DNA of 64,000 bases, taken from assembly GCF_019704315.1 (NCBI RefSeq), contig NZ_AP024597.1:1240001-1304000 (forward strand), in the 5' to 3' direction. The stretch is from Stygiolobus caldivivus (lineage in GTDB: Archaea; Thermoproteota; Thermoprotei_A; Sulfolobales; Sulfolobaceae). A program made the translations under genes and the position numbers. The notes under the pieces are model-generated. The model saw nothing but the letters and a program-made list of their open reading frames with translations, had not been told where the DNA came from and did not search any database. Shown here piece by piece: positions 1 through 8,665 of this stretch; position 1 is the first letter of the stretch, and each line of letters starts with the position of its first letter.

Positions 1-14
1 TTGAGAGGCCCAGA

Positions 15-38
15 GAACCCCCTTTCAGGGGCGGGTTC
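15..38. repeat. Hairpin at left edge, possible IS200/IS605-type end
   Basis: The outer arms GAACCC (15-20) and GGGTTC (33-38) are exactly complementary and enclose a smaller CCC/GGG pairing around TTTCA. Hairpins of this kind are typical of the ends of IS200/IS605-family elements. The rest of any such element would lie outside the window, so this assignment is an inference. It could equally be a transcription terminator for a gene to the left. Confidence 0.3.
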
Positions 39-49
39 CTAACCTACTT

Positions 50-439
50 CTATAAGTCCAATGTGAAATTACAAGGGTCTATTCTTTCTTTGAAGTCCTT
101 ATCTGCTGATATTATCTTAGCGTTATATTTCTTCGAAATTACATAATGTAACGAATCATAAGGCGAGAGTGAGAGGTCTCTTGTAGCCTCTATTACGTCT
201 TCTTGCTTAAAATCTATCACCCTTATAGGTAACGATAGTATTGCCAAGACCTCGTCTTGTATGTCCCTAACTCCCAATTTCCTCAACGCATTTGCTACTT
301 CCAGTAGGATTACATTATCTATAATCACTTCGACCTCCTTTTCATAAATTTTCTTTATTATATTTTGGCAACAAATACCATACTTTTTATCATTTATTTT
401 AGCGTAAACGAAAACGTTACTATCTACAAAATAGTTCAT
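50..439 (-). CDS. vapC: VapC-type PIN-domain toxin (RNase)
   Basis: A 129-residue single PIN domain. PIN toxins of VapBC modules cut RNA with a Mg-bound acidic cluster. Visible acidic positions are the N-terminal FVDSN (D6), an LLEVANAL glutamate near residue 47, and the C-terminal SADKDF aspartates; SPYDSLHYVIS is the usual PIN motif before the last strand. It lies downstream of the AbrB-type antitoxin gene and overlaps it by 4 nt (ATGA), so the two are co-translated. The length is normal for VapC. The target RNA cannot be told from sequence. Confidence 0.9.
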   Translation of the reverse strand: MNYFVDSNVFVYAKINDKKYGICCQNIIKKIYEKEVEVIIDNVILLEVANALRKLGVRDIQDEVLAILSLPIRVIDFKQEDVIEATRDLSLSPYDSLHYVISKKYNAKIISADKDFKERIDPCNFTLDL

Positions 440-663
440 TCCTCACCTAACTCGTCTATTTTCTCTGGCGGGATTTCTTCTTTCATTTCCCCCTTACCGA
501 TAAGGACTTCCAATGGGTCCTTTACCCTTTTAACCTTCCTCCTCAATAGGATCTCGTTGTCGTTTAGCGCGATAACTTCAAATTCTTCATTAGGCTTTAA
601 ATTAATCTTCTCCCTAACATCTTTCGGTATAGTCACTTGGAATTTCTCTGTTACCTTAACCAT
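436..663 (-). CDS. vapB: VapB-type antitoxin, AbrB/SpoVT fold
   Basis: A 75-residue protein. Residues 1-45 form a swapped-hairpin AbrB DNA-binding domain (VKVTEKFQVTIPKDVREKINL, with the typical QVTIPK core). The acidic C-terminal tail (about residues 46-75) would wrap around the PIN toxin. It is the first gene of the pair. A TATA-like TTTAAATA (686-693, read on minus) sits about 27 nt before the ATG, so the mRNA is probably leaderless. A perfect palindrome lies between the TATA box and the start, as expected for autorepression. Confidence 0.9.
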   Translation of the reverse strand: MVKVTEKFQVTIPKDVREKINLKPNEEFEVIALNDNEILLRRKVKRVKDPLEVLIGKGEMKEEIPPEKIDELGEE

Positions 664-669
664 GAAAGG

Positions 670-681
670 GTATACGTATAC
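670..681. promoter_or_regulatory. Palindromic operator candidate of the first vapBC
   Basis: GTATACGTATAC is a perfect 12-bp palindrome lying between the TATA-like box (686-693) and the vapB start codon (663). A dimeric AbrB-type antitoxin bound here would block RNA polymerase recruitment. Function is inferred from position and symmetry. Confidence 0.45.
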
Positions 682-693
682 GTAATATTTAAA

Positions 694-1093
694 CCTTCCG
701 TATAAGTACCGTCTTTATGGGGTATTGTTGTAAACCTACATAAATATGCCCACTTACGCTAGTATCTCGAGTAAATCTACATCATAACATAGGAGTGAAA
801 ATTCAAATTTTCTCGTGTGTTTTTCTTTTGGGTATTTTTCTTTCCACTTAAACGTAAATTTATTCAATTTTTTTGCACTTAAGGCACTCTCTATAGCCCC
901 CTAACAATATGGTTAAACCCTTGTCTGATCTTGAAATTACTTTTGTTCGCGTGTTTGCGTTTTTTCGTTTTACCGCAAACGACGAGGTCAACCATATATA
1001 GTCTACATATCACTATATAGTCTATAACACGAACTATAGTACTGTATAAAATATTTACGTCATTTTTTTAAGAGATAAGCAAAATTGTATCAT
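694..1093. promoter_or_regulatory. Intergenic region with MFS promoter and direct repeats
   Basis: No gene is seen. The decamer ATATAGTCTA occurs twice (996-1005 and 1015-1024) as a direct repeat with a 19-nt period, just upstream of a TATA-like GTATAAAATATTT (about 1044-1056) that precedes the MFS gene. The repeats are well placed for an activator or repressor site. Confidence 0.4.
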
Positions 1094-2470
1094 ATGAATT
1101 TAAAAGATGTATTTAAACCCTTAGACCAGAGGAGTTTTGACGTATGGCACGTAAAGTCTCTGATAACGACGGGGATGGGCGTATTCACCGACGGGTACGA
1201 CTTGTCATCTATCGGGTTGGTGTTGACGACAGTGCTAGCGTATTTCGGGATAAGCAGTAGTTCCCCTGACTATAAACTTTGGGACTCCCTCCTAGCAGGG
1301 TCTGCACTGGCAGGGGCCGCTATAGGTGCTTTGATCTTCGGCTACTTGGCCAATAAGGGAAGGAAAAAGTTCTACGGCGTCGACGTGACCCTTATGACAA
1401 TAGGTGCCCTGTTACAAGCCGTAGTGACATCTCCCTTACAGTTAGTACTGGTAAGGGGGCTCCTAGGGCTAGGAGTGGGTGCCGACTACGTTTTATCGCC
1501 CATGATAATGGCGGAGCACTCGAACGCTAAGGACAGGGGGAAATTAATAGCCTTCGGCTTCGGTATGATGTGGGGGTTCGGTTACGTAGTAGCGTCTGTA
1601 TTAGACTTAGCACTGACGAGCTTAGGTGTGAGCCCCGACATAGTGTGGAGGGTAGTCCTCGCAGCAGGTGCGATACCAGCAGTAGCCGTAGTATACCTGA
1701 GGAGGAAGATACCTGAAACCCCGAGGTACTTACTCAGGATACAAGGGGACACCAATACGTTCCGAAAAGTAGTACAGACGTTAGCTAAGACCGACGTTAA
1801 CGTCGACGGCCAATACAAGGACGTTAATACTTTCAGGGACTACTTTATGAAGTTCTACAAAGTGTTCATAACAGCAGCCGTCCTATGGTTCCTGTTCGAT
1901 ATAGTGGCTTACTCGGGGATTTTGTTCGGGCCCTCAAAGATAGCCCCTGCTGTTGGTATCACAAACGGTGCGATATTTAACCTACTAATAGAGTTCGTTT
2001 TCGTGTTCCCCGGAGGGATAGTGGCAATTATGCTTATAGACAGAGTAGGGAGAAAACCACTCCAAGTAGCGGGCTTCTTAGGTATGTTTGCCAGCTTAAT
2101 GCTGTTCTCGACCTTAAGGCCGGTCATCCCGGTAATAGGGGCCTTTATACTCTACGGTCTAATGAACTTCTTCCAGCAAGCAGGGCCAGGTTCAATAAGT
2201 GCTTCGGGCATGCTGGGAGTCGAACTAGCACCGACTAAAGTTAGGGGTACAGTACAGTCTATCACCGTAGCTGCAGGGAGGACGGGTGCTACCCTCACTT
2301 CTTTTCTATTCCCGTTCTTACCGCTAGACGTAGCCATAGGGATACTGAGCGTATTATCACTAGTAGCAGCGATACTGACATACTTCGGTATACCGGAGAC
2401 TAAGGGTAAACCTCTAGAGGAGAGCTCCGGAGAAATTAAAGTAACGGAAGAAGTAGAAGAAAAGAGTTAA
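1094..2470 (+). CDS. MFS transporter (sugar/phosphate:H+ symporter-like)
   Basis: A 458-residue membrane protein with about 12 hydrophobic segments. Family marks are GYDLSSIGL in the first helix, the loop signature [20 protein letters not shown] (about residues 75-95, D/G-R-K-R type), [23 protein letters not shown] in helices 4-5, [10 protein letters not shown] after helix 6, and [12 protein letters not shown] in the second half. This resembles the PHS/sugar-porter branch of the major facilitator superfamily. The substrate is unknown. An in-frame TTG lies at 1085, but the ATG at 1094 was preferred. It is monocistronic, with direct repeats upstream. Confidence 0.85.
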   Translation: MNLKDVFKPLDQRSFDVWHVKSLITTGMGVFTDGYDLSSIGLVLTTVLAYFGISSSSPDYKLWDSLLAGSALAGAAIGALIFGYLANKGRKKFYGVDVTLMTIGALLQAVVTSPLQLVLVRGLLGLGVGADYVLSPMIMAEHSNAKDRGKLIAFGFGMMWGFGYVVASVLDLALTSLGVSPDIVWRVVLAAGAIPAVAVVYLRRKIPETPRYLLRIQGDTNTFRKVVQTLAKTDVNVDGQYKDVNTFRDYFMKFYKVFITAAVLWFLFDIVAYSGILFGPSKIAPAVGITNGAIFNLLIEFVFVFPGGIVAIMLIDRVGRKPLQVAGFLGMFASLMLFSTLRPVIPVIGAFILYGLMNFFQQAGPGSISASGMLGVELAPTKVRGTVQSITVAAGRTGATLTSFLFPFLPLDVAIGILSVLSLVAAILTYFGIPETKGKPLEESSGEIKVTEEVEEKS

Positions 2471-2901
2471 AGACATTTTTTCCTCCCTTTTCTCTTAGCC
2501 CTACACAGCCCTCAAAACGGTATTTTTACCCTGAGTAAAAACGGTTGCTCAGCAAACGTGAAAGACCTTTAAACCTTTTTATACTTTTTCAGGGACTAAA
2601 GGGTAAAGCCTCATTCTCCTGTTTAGCAAATTTTTACCCTTACACTGACTGCATAGCTGCCATTTATTACCTCCTTGGTATAAACTATGTTGTTTTTCCC
2701 CAAAGTCAGTCCTCTTTCGCACCTTAGTTTATACATTACATAAGTTAACACCATCTTGGGAAAAAGGGCTGTCCAAAACCCCCGCCTTGAAGTTACGGCT
2801 TTTTGCTCACTACCCAGACGATCTAAACGGCAACCCCTAGGCGACGTGTCCGATAGGTATTCCCGGGGAGCTAATGGAGTTTTATACCCGGGTTAATAAG
2901 G
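2471..2901. other. Intergenic, no gene seen
   Basis: A short open frame at 2545-2727 has no coding-like composition, start context or recognisable motif. Nothing else is supported here. Confidence 0.5.
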
Positions 2902-3942
2902 ATGTTTATGGACAAGCGGGTAACAGTTATAATAGCTCTTTTACTAGTCGTCTCGGCACTAGCCTTCATCTACTCTAAGCAAGGCGTGTTCCACAACAGC
3001 GACCAGACCGCCCCACCCACGGCACCTTTCACTACCTCTACTGCTCTTAATAGCCCCGCGGTGCGTGACAACACTGGGGTCGACTTGATGGGCTTTAACA
3101 CTTCCTTCAGCCTGATAGGAGAAAGGGGACCAACTCTTTCTTACCCCATAGCAGAAGTCTACGGCCCTGAAAATTCCCTGTTGACATCGACGTTCCTGTG
3201 GAACATGAAGAGTTCTAACGGGGTCGTGAATATGACCTTCTACCGCGGTCTCCTCAACGTGTCTGTAAATTTATCCAGCTTTGAAAAAATACAGACCGGT
3301 ATCCCGGTCGACGGTTACCCCGGTCTCATGTACGGGAAGGAGTGCTGGTTCCCGTTTTACGGCTCCACGCTGACACTCCCACAGCTCCCCCTACCCCAAA
3401 AAATTACTTCCTTACCCGATTTCTACTCTCGGGTAGATTTCAGGCTATACCAATTAAACGGTAGTATAGACGACTTTTCATATGACATATGGTTAAGCCA
3501 AGATCCCAACGTCACCGTACTACACTACCCTTGCATCGAAGTAATGGTGTGGATGTACCATGAAGAGGACATAACCAGTCAGTATTTCCTCAAAGAGGGC
3601 TCCGTGACAGTCACAGCCGTAATTAACGGTAGCGTAGAGAACGAAAGTTTTACCGTATATGTCTTACCGCACACGGGTTCAGCGGGCGGTTGGGTAGGCG
3701 TATATTACGTGTCCCAAAACGAGCTGGAAGGAAACGTCTCACTGCCCCTCTCTTATTTCATAAAGCAGTCGGTCTATTTCGCAGGTAAGGTGTTCCCTAC
3801 CCTATCCCCGGCACAGTACTACTTAGACGCGATACAAGTAGGCATGGAGTTTAACAACACCCCTCAGGGAATAGCCAAGCTAGGTTACACGCTTTACGGT
3901 TGGTGGTTATATTTCAACTCCACTACTGCAACCTCTTCGTGA
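2902..3942 (+). CDS. Secreted or membrane-anchored protein of unknown function
   Basis: A 346-residue protein. Residues 7-24 (VTVIIALLLVVSALAFIY) form one N-terminal hydrophobic helix after a KR pair, so it is a signal peptide or signal anchor. A Pro/Thr linker (about residues 35-50) and an Asn-glycosylation-rich, beta-type extracytoplasmic part follow. There is no C-terminal anchor. I recognise no domain. ATG at 2902 is used; a second ATG at 2908 is equally possible. A transport role with the MFS gene on the same strand is possible, but the roughly 430-bp gap argues against an operon. Confidence 0.7.
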   Translation: MFMDKRVTVIIALLLVVSALAFIYSKQGVFHNSDQTAPPTAPFTTSTALNSPAVRDNTGVDLMGFNTSFSLIGERGPTLSYPIAEVYGPENSLLTSTFLWNMKSSNGVVNMTFYRGLLNVSVNLSSFEKIQTGIPVDGYPGLMYGKECWFPFYGSTLTLPQLPLPQKITSLPDFYSRVDFRLYQLNGSIDDFSYDIWLSQDPNVTVLHYPCIEVMVWMYHEEDITSQYFLKEGSVTVTAVINGSVENESFTVYVLPHTGSAGGWVGVYYVSQNELEGNVSLPLSYFIKQSVYFAGKVFPTLSPAQYYLDAIQVGMEFNNTPQGIAKLGYTLYGWWLYFNSTTATSS

Positions 3943-4202
3943 GGCCCTTATGACCCCCTTCAGGACATATAACCGCTCCCTAACTGCTCAGCCTTATACT
4001 TAGCCGTACTGTATAGTGTGAGTCCCTGTCGCCTATTCGCTAATATGTACGCCCTTACAAAAGATAGAAGACCTAGCTTTTTAAGACGAGGCGATGAGTA
4101 GTCAAATATGTCTTTTTCCTAACGGTATTTCGATAGCAGGGGAAAACCCGTTCAGGGGATAGTCCCTATTGAGTCCTGTTTACCCGAGTCCGGATACTAA
4201 CT
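3943..4202. other. Intergenic, no gene seen
   Basis: No open frame or RNA gene is supported between the secreted protein and the second vapBC promoter. Confidence 0.5.
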
Positions 4203-4216
4203 CGTTACGCGTAACG
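4203..4216. promoter_or_regulatory. Palindromic operator candidate of the second vapBC
   Basis: CGTTACGCGTAACG is a perfect 14-bp palindrome directly abutting a TATA-like GTTTATATTTA (about 4215-4225), which lies about 25 nt before the vapB ATG at 4247. Its position over the BRE/TATA region fits autorepression by the antitoxin. Confidence 0.45.
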
Positions 4217-4246
4217 TTTATATTTACCGTATACTTATAATATAAT

Positions 4247-4468
4247 ATGAAGACCGTATATAGTTTCAGGATAGACAAGGAATTACGAGAAGAAATGGAG
4301 AGGTATAACATTAAGTGGAATGAGGAGATAGAGAATTTTATAAGAGAAAGGGTTAAAGAGTTGAAAAAGGAAGAGGTGCTGAAGAAAATAAACGAAACCC
4401 TCTCCACAATTCCAGAGACCTCATCGAGCAGTGCAGAAATGGTGAGGCAGGATAGGGACAGTAATTGA
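4247..4468 (+). CDS. vapB: VapB-type antitoxin, ribbon-helix-helix-like
   Basis: A 73-residue protein. The N-terminal strand KTVYSFRIDKELREEMERY and the following helix with IENFIRERVKEL resemble a ribbon-helix-helix DNA-binding fold. The C-terminal tail ends in MVRQDRDSN, close to the IREDRDSR tail of the VapB at 43634, so the two belong to one family. It precedes a PIN gene whose start codon is missing. A leaderless promoter with a palindrome lies immediately upstream. Confidence 0.8.
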   Translation: MKTVYSFRIDKELREEMERYNIKWNEEIENFIRERVKELKKEEVLKKINETLSTIPETSSSSAEMVRQDRDSN

Positions 4469-4850
4469 CGCGTCGGTTATAGCTAAATACATAACTAAGG
4501 AGAAGGGTTGGGAAAAAATAGCAGAGGTATTAAAAGATGGAGAGACCTTAGACCTGGCACTCCTCGAGGTCTCAAATGTAGTGTGGAAGAAAGTCGCGCT
4601 TACAAAGGAACTCACTGAAAAGGACGCAGTCAAACTAGTCGCTGTAGTTAAGGACTACCTACCGCAATTATTGACAGTCGACAAGAGCCTAGACTTAATG
4701 GAGAGGGCAATGGAGATCTCTATTAAGGAAAAAATCCCGGTTTACGACTCACTTTACATCGCTTTAGCTGAGAAAAAGGGGAGGCTAGTGACAGGGGATA
4801 AGAAACAGTATGAGGTAGCAATAAAGTATGTTACTGCAGAACTAGTTTGA
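4446..4850 (+). pseudogene. vapC: VapC-type PIN toxin without a usable start codon
   Basis: The PIN reading frame runs from a TGA at 4443 to the stop at 4848-4850 and encodes VIDASVIAKYITKEK onward, with the first catalytic aspartate in VIDAS (codon 4467). The C-terminal half has YDSLYIALAEKKG and VTGDKK, so the PIN core is complete. No ATG, GTG or TTG occurs in frame between 4446 and the GTG at 4581, and starting there would remove the first catalytic strand. The homologous junction at 43852 has an ATGA overlap with ATGAGTTACGTC, and about that many bases are missing here. It could be a dead toxin, be read by +1 frameshift from vapB, or start at a non-standard codon. Confidence 0.7.
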
Positions 4851-5160
4851 TCAATACAGTACTTTAAGGGCCTTTGTCTTTAACCCTACAAGTGTTTGAC
4901 CCTCATGTCTATGATAAGGGTGGTAGCTGAGATTTCCAATGGCCGACAAGTCGAAGTCCGTCAAACGTCGTTTACGTTAGACCATGTACCTTTTGACGGG
5001 TCTGTCTCGTTTCACGTGCCTAATTAACCCTCGATGTGCGGGCTTTTCTCTAAAGCTGTTGTTTTTACCTGACTTTCTTATTTTATTTGTTTTGTTGTTG
5101 TTTTTATCTCGCCCTATTTTTTACACAAAAAACGAGGTCACCGTGCCTACGTCAAGGAGG
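4851..5160. other. Intergenic, no gene seen
   Basis: A weak open frame (4984-5187) gives a hydrophobic, low-complexity translation that runs into the convergent gene. I do not accept it as a gene. Confidence 0.45.
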
Positions 5161-5919
5161 TCAGATATGGAACCAGAATTTTATTGAGTTAAAAGCCCTG
5201 AGCTTGACAGCCTCTACTTCGTGGTAGGTCTTTCCCGAGTTTTCCCTTATTACCACGATATCAGGCGGGTACTCCACGTTTACCGACTTTATTACCCTTT
5301 TACCCCCATTAGTTAGGTAAGTCTTTGCGTTAAACGATATGACGTGATTGAACGGTTCTACGATAAAGTAGTCCTTGGGAGGGAAGTATTTAAGGTAAAA
5401 CTCGTATCGGTAAACGTAAGTGTCCCCCGGCTTAATTTCGAAGTCACTATCGAAGTGGAACACGTAATATTTATCGGTACTCTCCTGTAAGAACACTTGT
5501 CTGTGTTCTTTTCCCTCAAACGAGAGTGGTTTGTCCAAGCACACGTCGCCGAAGACCTTGATGATGACACCCTTGCAGAGTAACTTGGAGTTGTTGTAAA
5601 GCTTGGACTTGACCTCATGCCTCATTATGACGTATTTATCGTTAACCTCTACCACCTCACTCACGACACTCTGCTCTAGGATAATTACGTAAACAGGTAA
5701 GACTATGTAGCCGTTTTCTCCTAACCCCAACTCACTGCACTCAGCTATTATACCTAGGCTTTTACCCTTTTTCAGTATATTTGTGAGGACTTGCTGGTGG
5801 AGGTTGGTTTCCTTTTTTATATCCGAAAAGGTAACACACAAGCTACCTTTATTGTAAATAGACTTCATAACCGCCTTTATTAGCTTCTCGAACTCTCCGT
5901 CACCGCCCGGCGAGCCCAT
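5161..5919 (-). CDS. Unknown protein with N-terminal winged-helix-like region
   Basis: A 252-residue soluble protein. Residues about 8-62 (EKLIKAVMKSIYNKG... FSDIKKETNLHQQVLTNILKKGKSLGII) have the helical spacing of a winged helix-turn-helix. The remaining roughly 190 residues are predicted beta-rich (for example YVFHFDSDFEIKPGDTYVYRYEF), with no motif I can name. There is no signal peptide or membrane helix. It could be a transcription regulator with a ligand-binding beta domain. Its place 600 bp upstream of the mer genes and on the opposite strand is suggestive, but it does not look like the small ArsR-type MerR of Sulfolobus. Confidence 0.6.
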   Translation of the reverse strand: MGSPGGDGEFEKLIKAVMKSIYNKGSLCVTFSDIKKETNLHQQVLTNILKKGKSLGIIAECSELGLGENGYIVLPVYVIILEQSVVSEVVEVNDKYVIMRHEVKSKLYNNSKLLCKGVIIKVFGDVCLDKPLSFEGKEHRQVFLQESTDKYYVFHFDSDFEIKPGDTYVYRYEFYLKYFPPKDYFIVEPFNHVISFNAKTYLTNGGKRVIKSVNVEYPPDIVVIRENSGKTYHEVEAVKLRAFNSIKFWFHI

Positions 5920-6453
5920 AAATATTTTTTATAAGAAGATAATTTTAATTTTTCCCCCATTATTGTTATTTTTCTATTCATCAATTGGTCACGATGTAAT
6001 GAGACTTACCTCCGTTATAATGATAAACGTGGTCACAAGGGGTATAATCTGAGTACGGTCTCATAGCCTTTTCCGTTAAGTACAGCCCTCACAGCCCTAT
6101 TCGTCCAAATGTGGTGATGTCTCTACACTATTTATGTACTTTATAACAATATTAATACATGACACCGTATAGGACCGTATAATGTTTAGGCTAATGACTT
6201 ATTTATCTAATGACCTTACTCATACCGTATTATACGTCCGCTAATTATACTAATTTATAAGAGGATACTACACTTCATAAAGGTCATATGAAAGACCTAA
6301 TATTTAACAGACGTCCGTTATTTATACGTAGGGTTGTATTGACTGGAGAGAATGTTTCAATATGTGACCGATACCTCCAAAGTAGGGCTTGTCACTTACC
6401 TTATCGTTAGACCGGCACAGCCTACTGACAAGGTTTACCGCAACACCCAACGA
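5920..6453. other. Intergenic upstream of the mer operon
   Basis: AT-rich, no gene recognised. A promoter for the minus-strand gene ending the preceding region must lie in its first about 50 bases (AT-rich run at 5925-5955). Confidence 0.4.
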
Positions 6454-6469
6454 ATGAACATTTGTTCAT
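6454..6469. promoter_or_regulatory. mer operator candidate (ArsR-type inverted repeat)
   Basis: ATGAACA and TGTTCAT are perfect 7-bp inverted arms separated by TT. The site sits just upstream of a TATA-like ACTTAAATG (about 6480-6488), which is about 26 nt before the merH ATG at 6510. TGAACA-N2-TGTTCA is the symmetry typical of ArsR/SmtB-family metal sensors, and the Sulfolobus MerR is an ArsR-like winged-helix protein. No such regulator gene is in the window. Confidence 0.5.
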
Positions 6470-6509
6470 ATATTGAAAAACTTAAATGCTAAGGATACAT
6501 GTATATCTT

Positions 6510-6662
6510 ATGAAGTTCCGAATAAATAAAGGAGAGCTCAAGTGCGAGCACTGCGGGGCACCCCTTTCAGAGGAAGACATATACGTCAGGGAAATAAAGG
6601 GAGAAAAACACTACTTCTGTTGCTCCCATTGTGCAGACGCCTATGAGGCAGGACTTAAATGA
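6510..6662 (+). CDS. merH: MerH, small TRASH/YHS-like metal-binding protein
   Basis: A 50-residue protein. Cysteines are paired as CEHC (C12, C15) and FCCSHC (C37, C38, C41), the treble-clef pattern of the TRASH domain. In Sulfolobus solfataricus merH precedes merA and its product helps handle mercury for MerA and the regulator. Here its TGA overlaps the merA ATG (ATGA), giving tight translational coupling. The promoter is leaderless with a perfect inverted repeat upstream. Identification rests on cysteine spacing and gene order. Confidence 0.85.
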   Translation: MKFRINKGELKCEHCGAPLSEEDIYVREIKGEKHYFCCSHCADAYEAGLK

Positions 6663-8008
6663 AGGACTTCGTGATAATAGGCTACGGTGCTGCCGGGTTC
6701 GCGGCCCTTATAGAAGCTAACAAGTTGGGCATAAAGCCCACTGTGATAGGTTACGGCCCTTTAGGCGGCACTTGTGTTAACGTAGGGTGCATACCCTCAA
6801 AGAGGGCTTTAAGGATAGGTGAGCTCTACTGGAGCATGAGTAAACTCAAGGAAAAGTACGGGATAAGGCCCGACTTTGACTCAGCCTTTGAAGACGTCAG
6901 GCGGTTGGTGGAGGAGTTAAGGAAGAGGAAATACGAAGACGTGCTGGACAGCTATGACGTTGAACTCATACAAGGTAAGGCCCATTTCATTTCCCCTAAC
7001 GCGGTAAAGGTAAACGGCCAAGTGATAGAAGGTAAAAAGTTTTTAATCGCGACCGGGTCTTCCCCCTTTATCCCCGATATCAAGGGGCTCAAGGAAGCGG
7101 GTTACTGGACTAACGTGGAAGCCTTATACCCGCCGAAGAGGGTGGACTCGATCGCGATAATAGGGGGTAGGGCCCAAGCTTTAGAGTTCTCCCAGATGTA
7201 TAAGAGGCTCGGTGTGGACGTAGTAGTGCTGGAGAGGAGTAAGGTCATAATACCCGACTGGGAACCCGAGGTCTCCTTGGAGGCCCAGAAGTTCCTGGAG
7301 GCTGAGGGGGTATATGTAGTCACAGACGTAAAAGTTAAAGAAATAAAGAAAAACGAAGGGGGAAATAAGACTGTGGTCACGGACAGGGGGGAGGTCGAGG
7401 TAGACGAGGTGTTGTTGGCTACGGGCAGGAGGCCTAATGTGGACTTAAACCTCGAGTCCGCTAACGTGTACTTGAACGAGAGGGGTGGGGTAAGGGTTGA
7501 CGAAGAACTGCGGACTACTAACCCCAACATATACGCTGCCGGTGACGTGATCGGAGACCTGATGTTAGAGCCCCTAGCCGGGTATGAAGGCACTGTAGCT
7601 ACCAAGAACGCGTTGTCGAACTCACACAAAAAGGTGGACAAGAGGAGCGTACCTCAGGTGATCTTCACCCAACCTAATATAGCCAGAGTAGGGTGGGTAG
7701 AAAAAGGTGTGGAGACTGAAAGTAGGGTAGTCAAGCTGGACGAACTGCCTAAGTCTGCAATACTGGGAGACCCGTACGGCTTGATAAAGATGGTAGTGGA
7801 GAGGGGGAGTAAAAGGGTATTGTCCGTCCAAATGGTGGGTAATGATGCTGGTGAAGTGATACATGAGGCAGTGCTGGCTGTTAAATACGGGTTAACGGTA
7901 GACGACCTGATAGACACCGTCCACGCGTTCCCCACGATGTCTGAGGCCATGAGGTGGGTTTCTCTAGCGTTTTACACCGACGTAAGTAAACTGAGCTGTT
8001 GCGTATAA
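6659..8008 (+). CDS. merA: Mercuric reductase MerA
   Basis: A 449-residue FAD/NAD(P)-disulfide oxidoreductase that reduces Hg(II) to volatile Hg(0) in the cytosol. The N-terminal IGYGAAGFAA binds FAD, GGTCVNVGCIPSK carries the redox pair C39/C44, GGRAQALE is the pyridine-nucleotide loop, and AAGDVIGD is the second FAD motif. The C-terminal dimerisation domain has HAFPTMSEA and ends SCCV, so C447-C448 form the vicinal pair that hands Hg to the active site, which separates MerA from lipoamide dehydrogenase. There is no N-terminal heavy-metal domain, as usual in Sulfolobales. It is the second gene of the merHA operon. Confidence 0.93.
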   Translation: MKDFVIIGYGAAGFAALIEANKLGIKPTVIGYGPLGGTCVNVGCIPSKRALRIGELYWSMSKLKEKYGIRPDFDSAFEDVRRLVEELRKRKYEDVLDSYDVELIQGKAHFISPNAVKVNGQVIEGKKFLIATGSSPFIPDIKGLKEAGYWTNVEALYPPKRVDSIAIIGGRAQALEFSQMYKRLGVDVVVLERSKVIIPDWEPEVSLEAQKFLEAEGVYVVTDVKVKEIKKNEGGNKTVVTDRGEVEVDEVLLATGRRPNVDLNLESANVYLNERGGVRVDEELRTTNPNIYAAGDVIGDLMLEPLAGYEGTVATKNALSNSHKKVDKRSVPQVIFTQPNIARVGWVEKGVETESRVVKLDELPKSAILGDPYGLIKMVVERGSKRVLSVQMVGNDAGEVIHEAVLAVKYGLTVDDLIDTVHAFPTMSEAMRWVSLAFYTDVSKLSCCV

Positions 8009-8636
8009 AACACGCTTTTATTTCTACGTTATAGTAGCTAAGGTCACTGCCCGTGACAGGCTGAGGCGGTGCAGGAGAATCGTATCGGTCATACAATAGA
8101 AAATTATGGGTATCCCACTAAGTAAAAACTTTGGGCCCCGTTTCACAACTCGTGGCTGACCTACTAACAGCCACGATTTAGTAACTGGATTTTTATCGCT
8201 GAGGTACCTATTACAAACCGTGACGTCCTCCCGTGAATTGATACAAAAACTTTTCAGCGGTGATCGATACCGGAGTTTCTGTGGGGCTGTCAGGAGGAAA
8301 GTGAGCACCACAAAAAGGTCAAAGAGTCACTAGAGGGGCCGTTAAATCCCTCCCAGCCCGCGACAATAAACGGTGCGGTAACGTAAATACTGTTTTTTAT
8401 CGTAGCCGGGACAGCGGTCAACGATTTTATTTGTTTGCGATCTAAAATTAGCTTAAACCCAGTCCCTATTAGGCACTTTTGTCATACAATTATTAAAAAA
8501 TTCAAGTTAAGACTAAAATTGTAACACCTTGAGTCATAGGGCCGCAGACCTACTCGTAAACTGGGGCTAAGTCCACAATGACGTAACCGGTTATTCGTTA
8601 AATAATTTGTCCACACACCTCCATCTCACAGTTAAG
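8009..8636. other. Intergenic with a 9-bp stem-loop
   Basis: No gene recognised. TCGTGGCTG (8150-8158) and CAGCCACGA (8168-8176) are perfect inverted arms around a 9-nt loop, about 140 nt after merA. It could be a processing or termination structure or part of an unannotated RNA. Confidence 0.4.
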
Positions 8637-8642
8637 TTTAAA
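8637..8642 (+). promoter_or_regulatory. TATA box of malA
   Basis: TTTAAA within AAGTTTAAATC ends 24 nt before the malA ATG, which fits a leaderless archaeal transcript. Confidence 0.5.
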
Positions 8643-8665
8643 TCTACAGTTAAGGATTTCTCTAC

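Noticed and set aside
4984-5187. 67-residue plus-strand open frame
   Set aside because: Hydrophobic low-complexity translation, overlaps the convergent gene, no promoter or motif.
5161-5919. 252-residue protein as the mer regulator
   Set aside because: Too long and too beta-rich for the ArsR-like MerR of Sulfolobus; only its position near merH argues for it.
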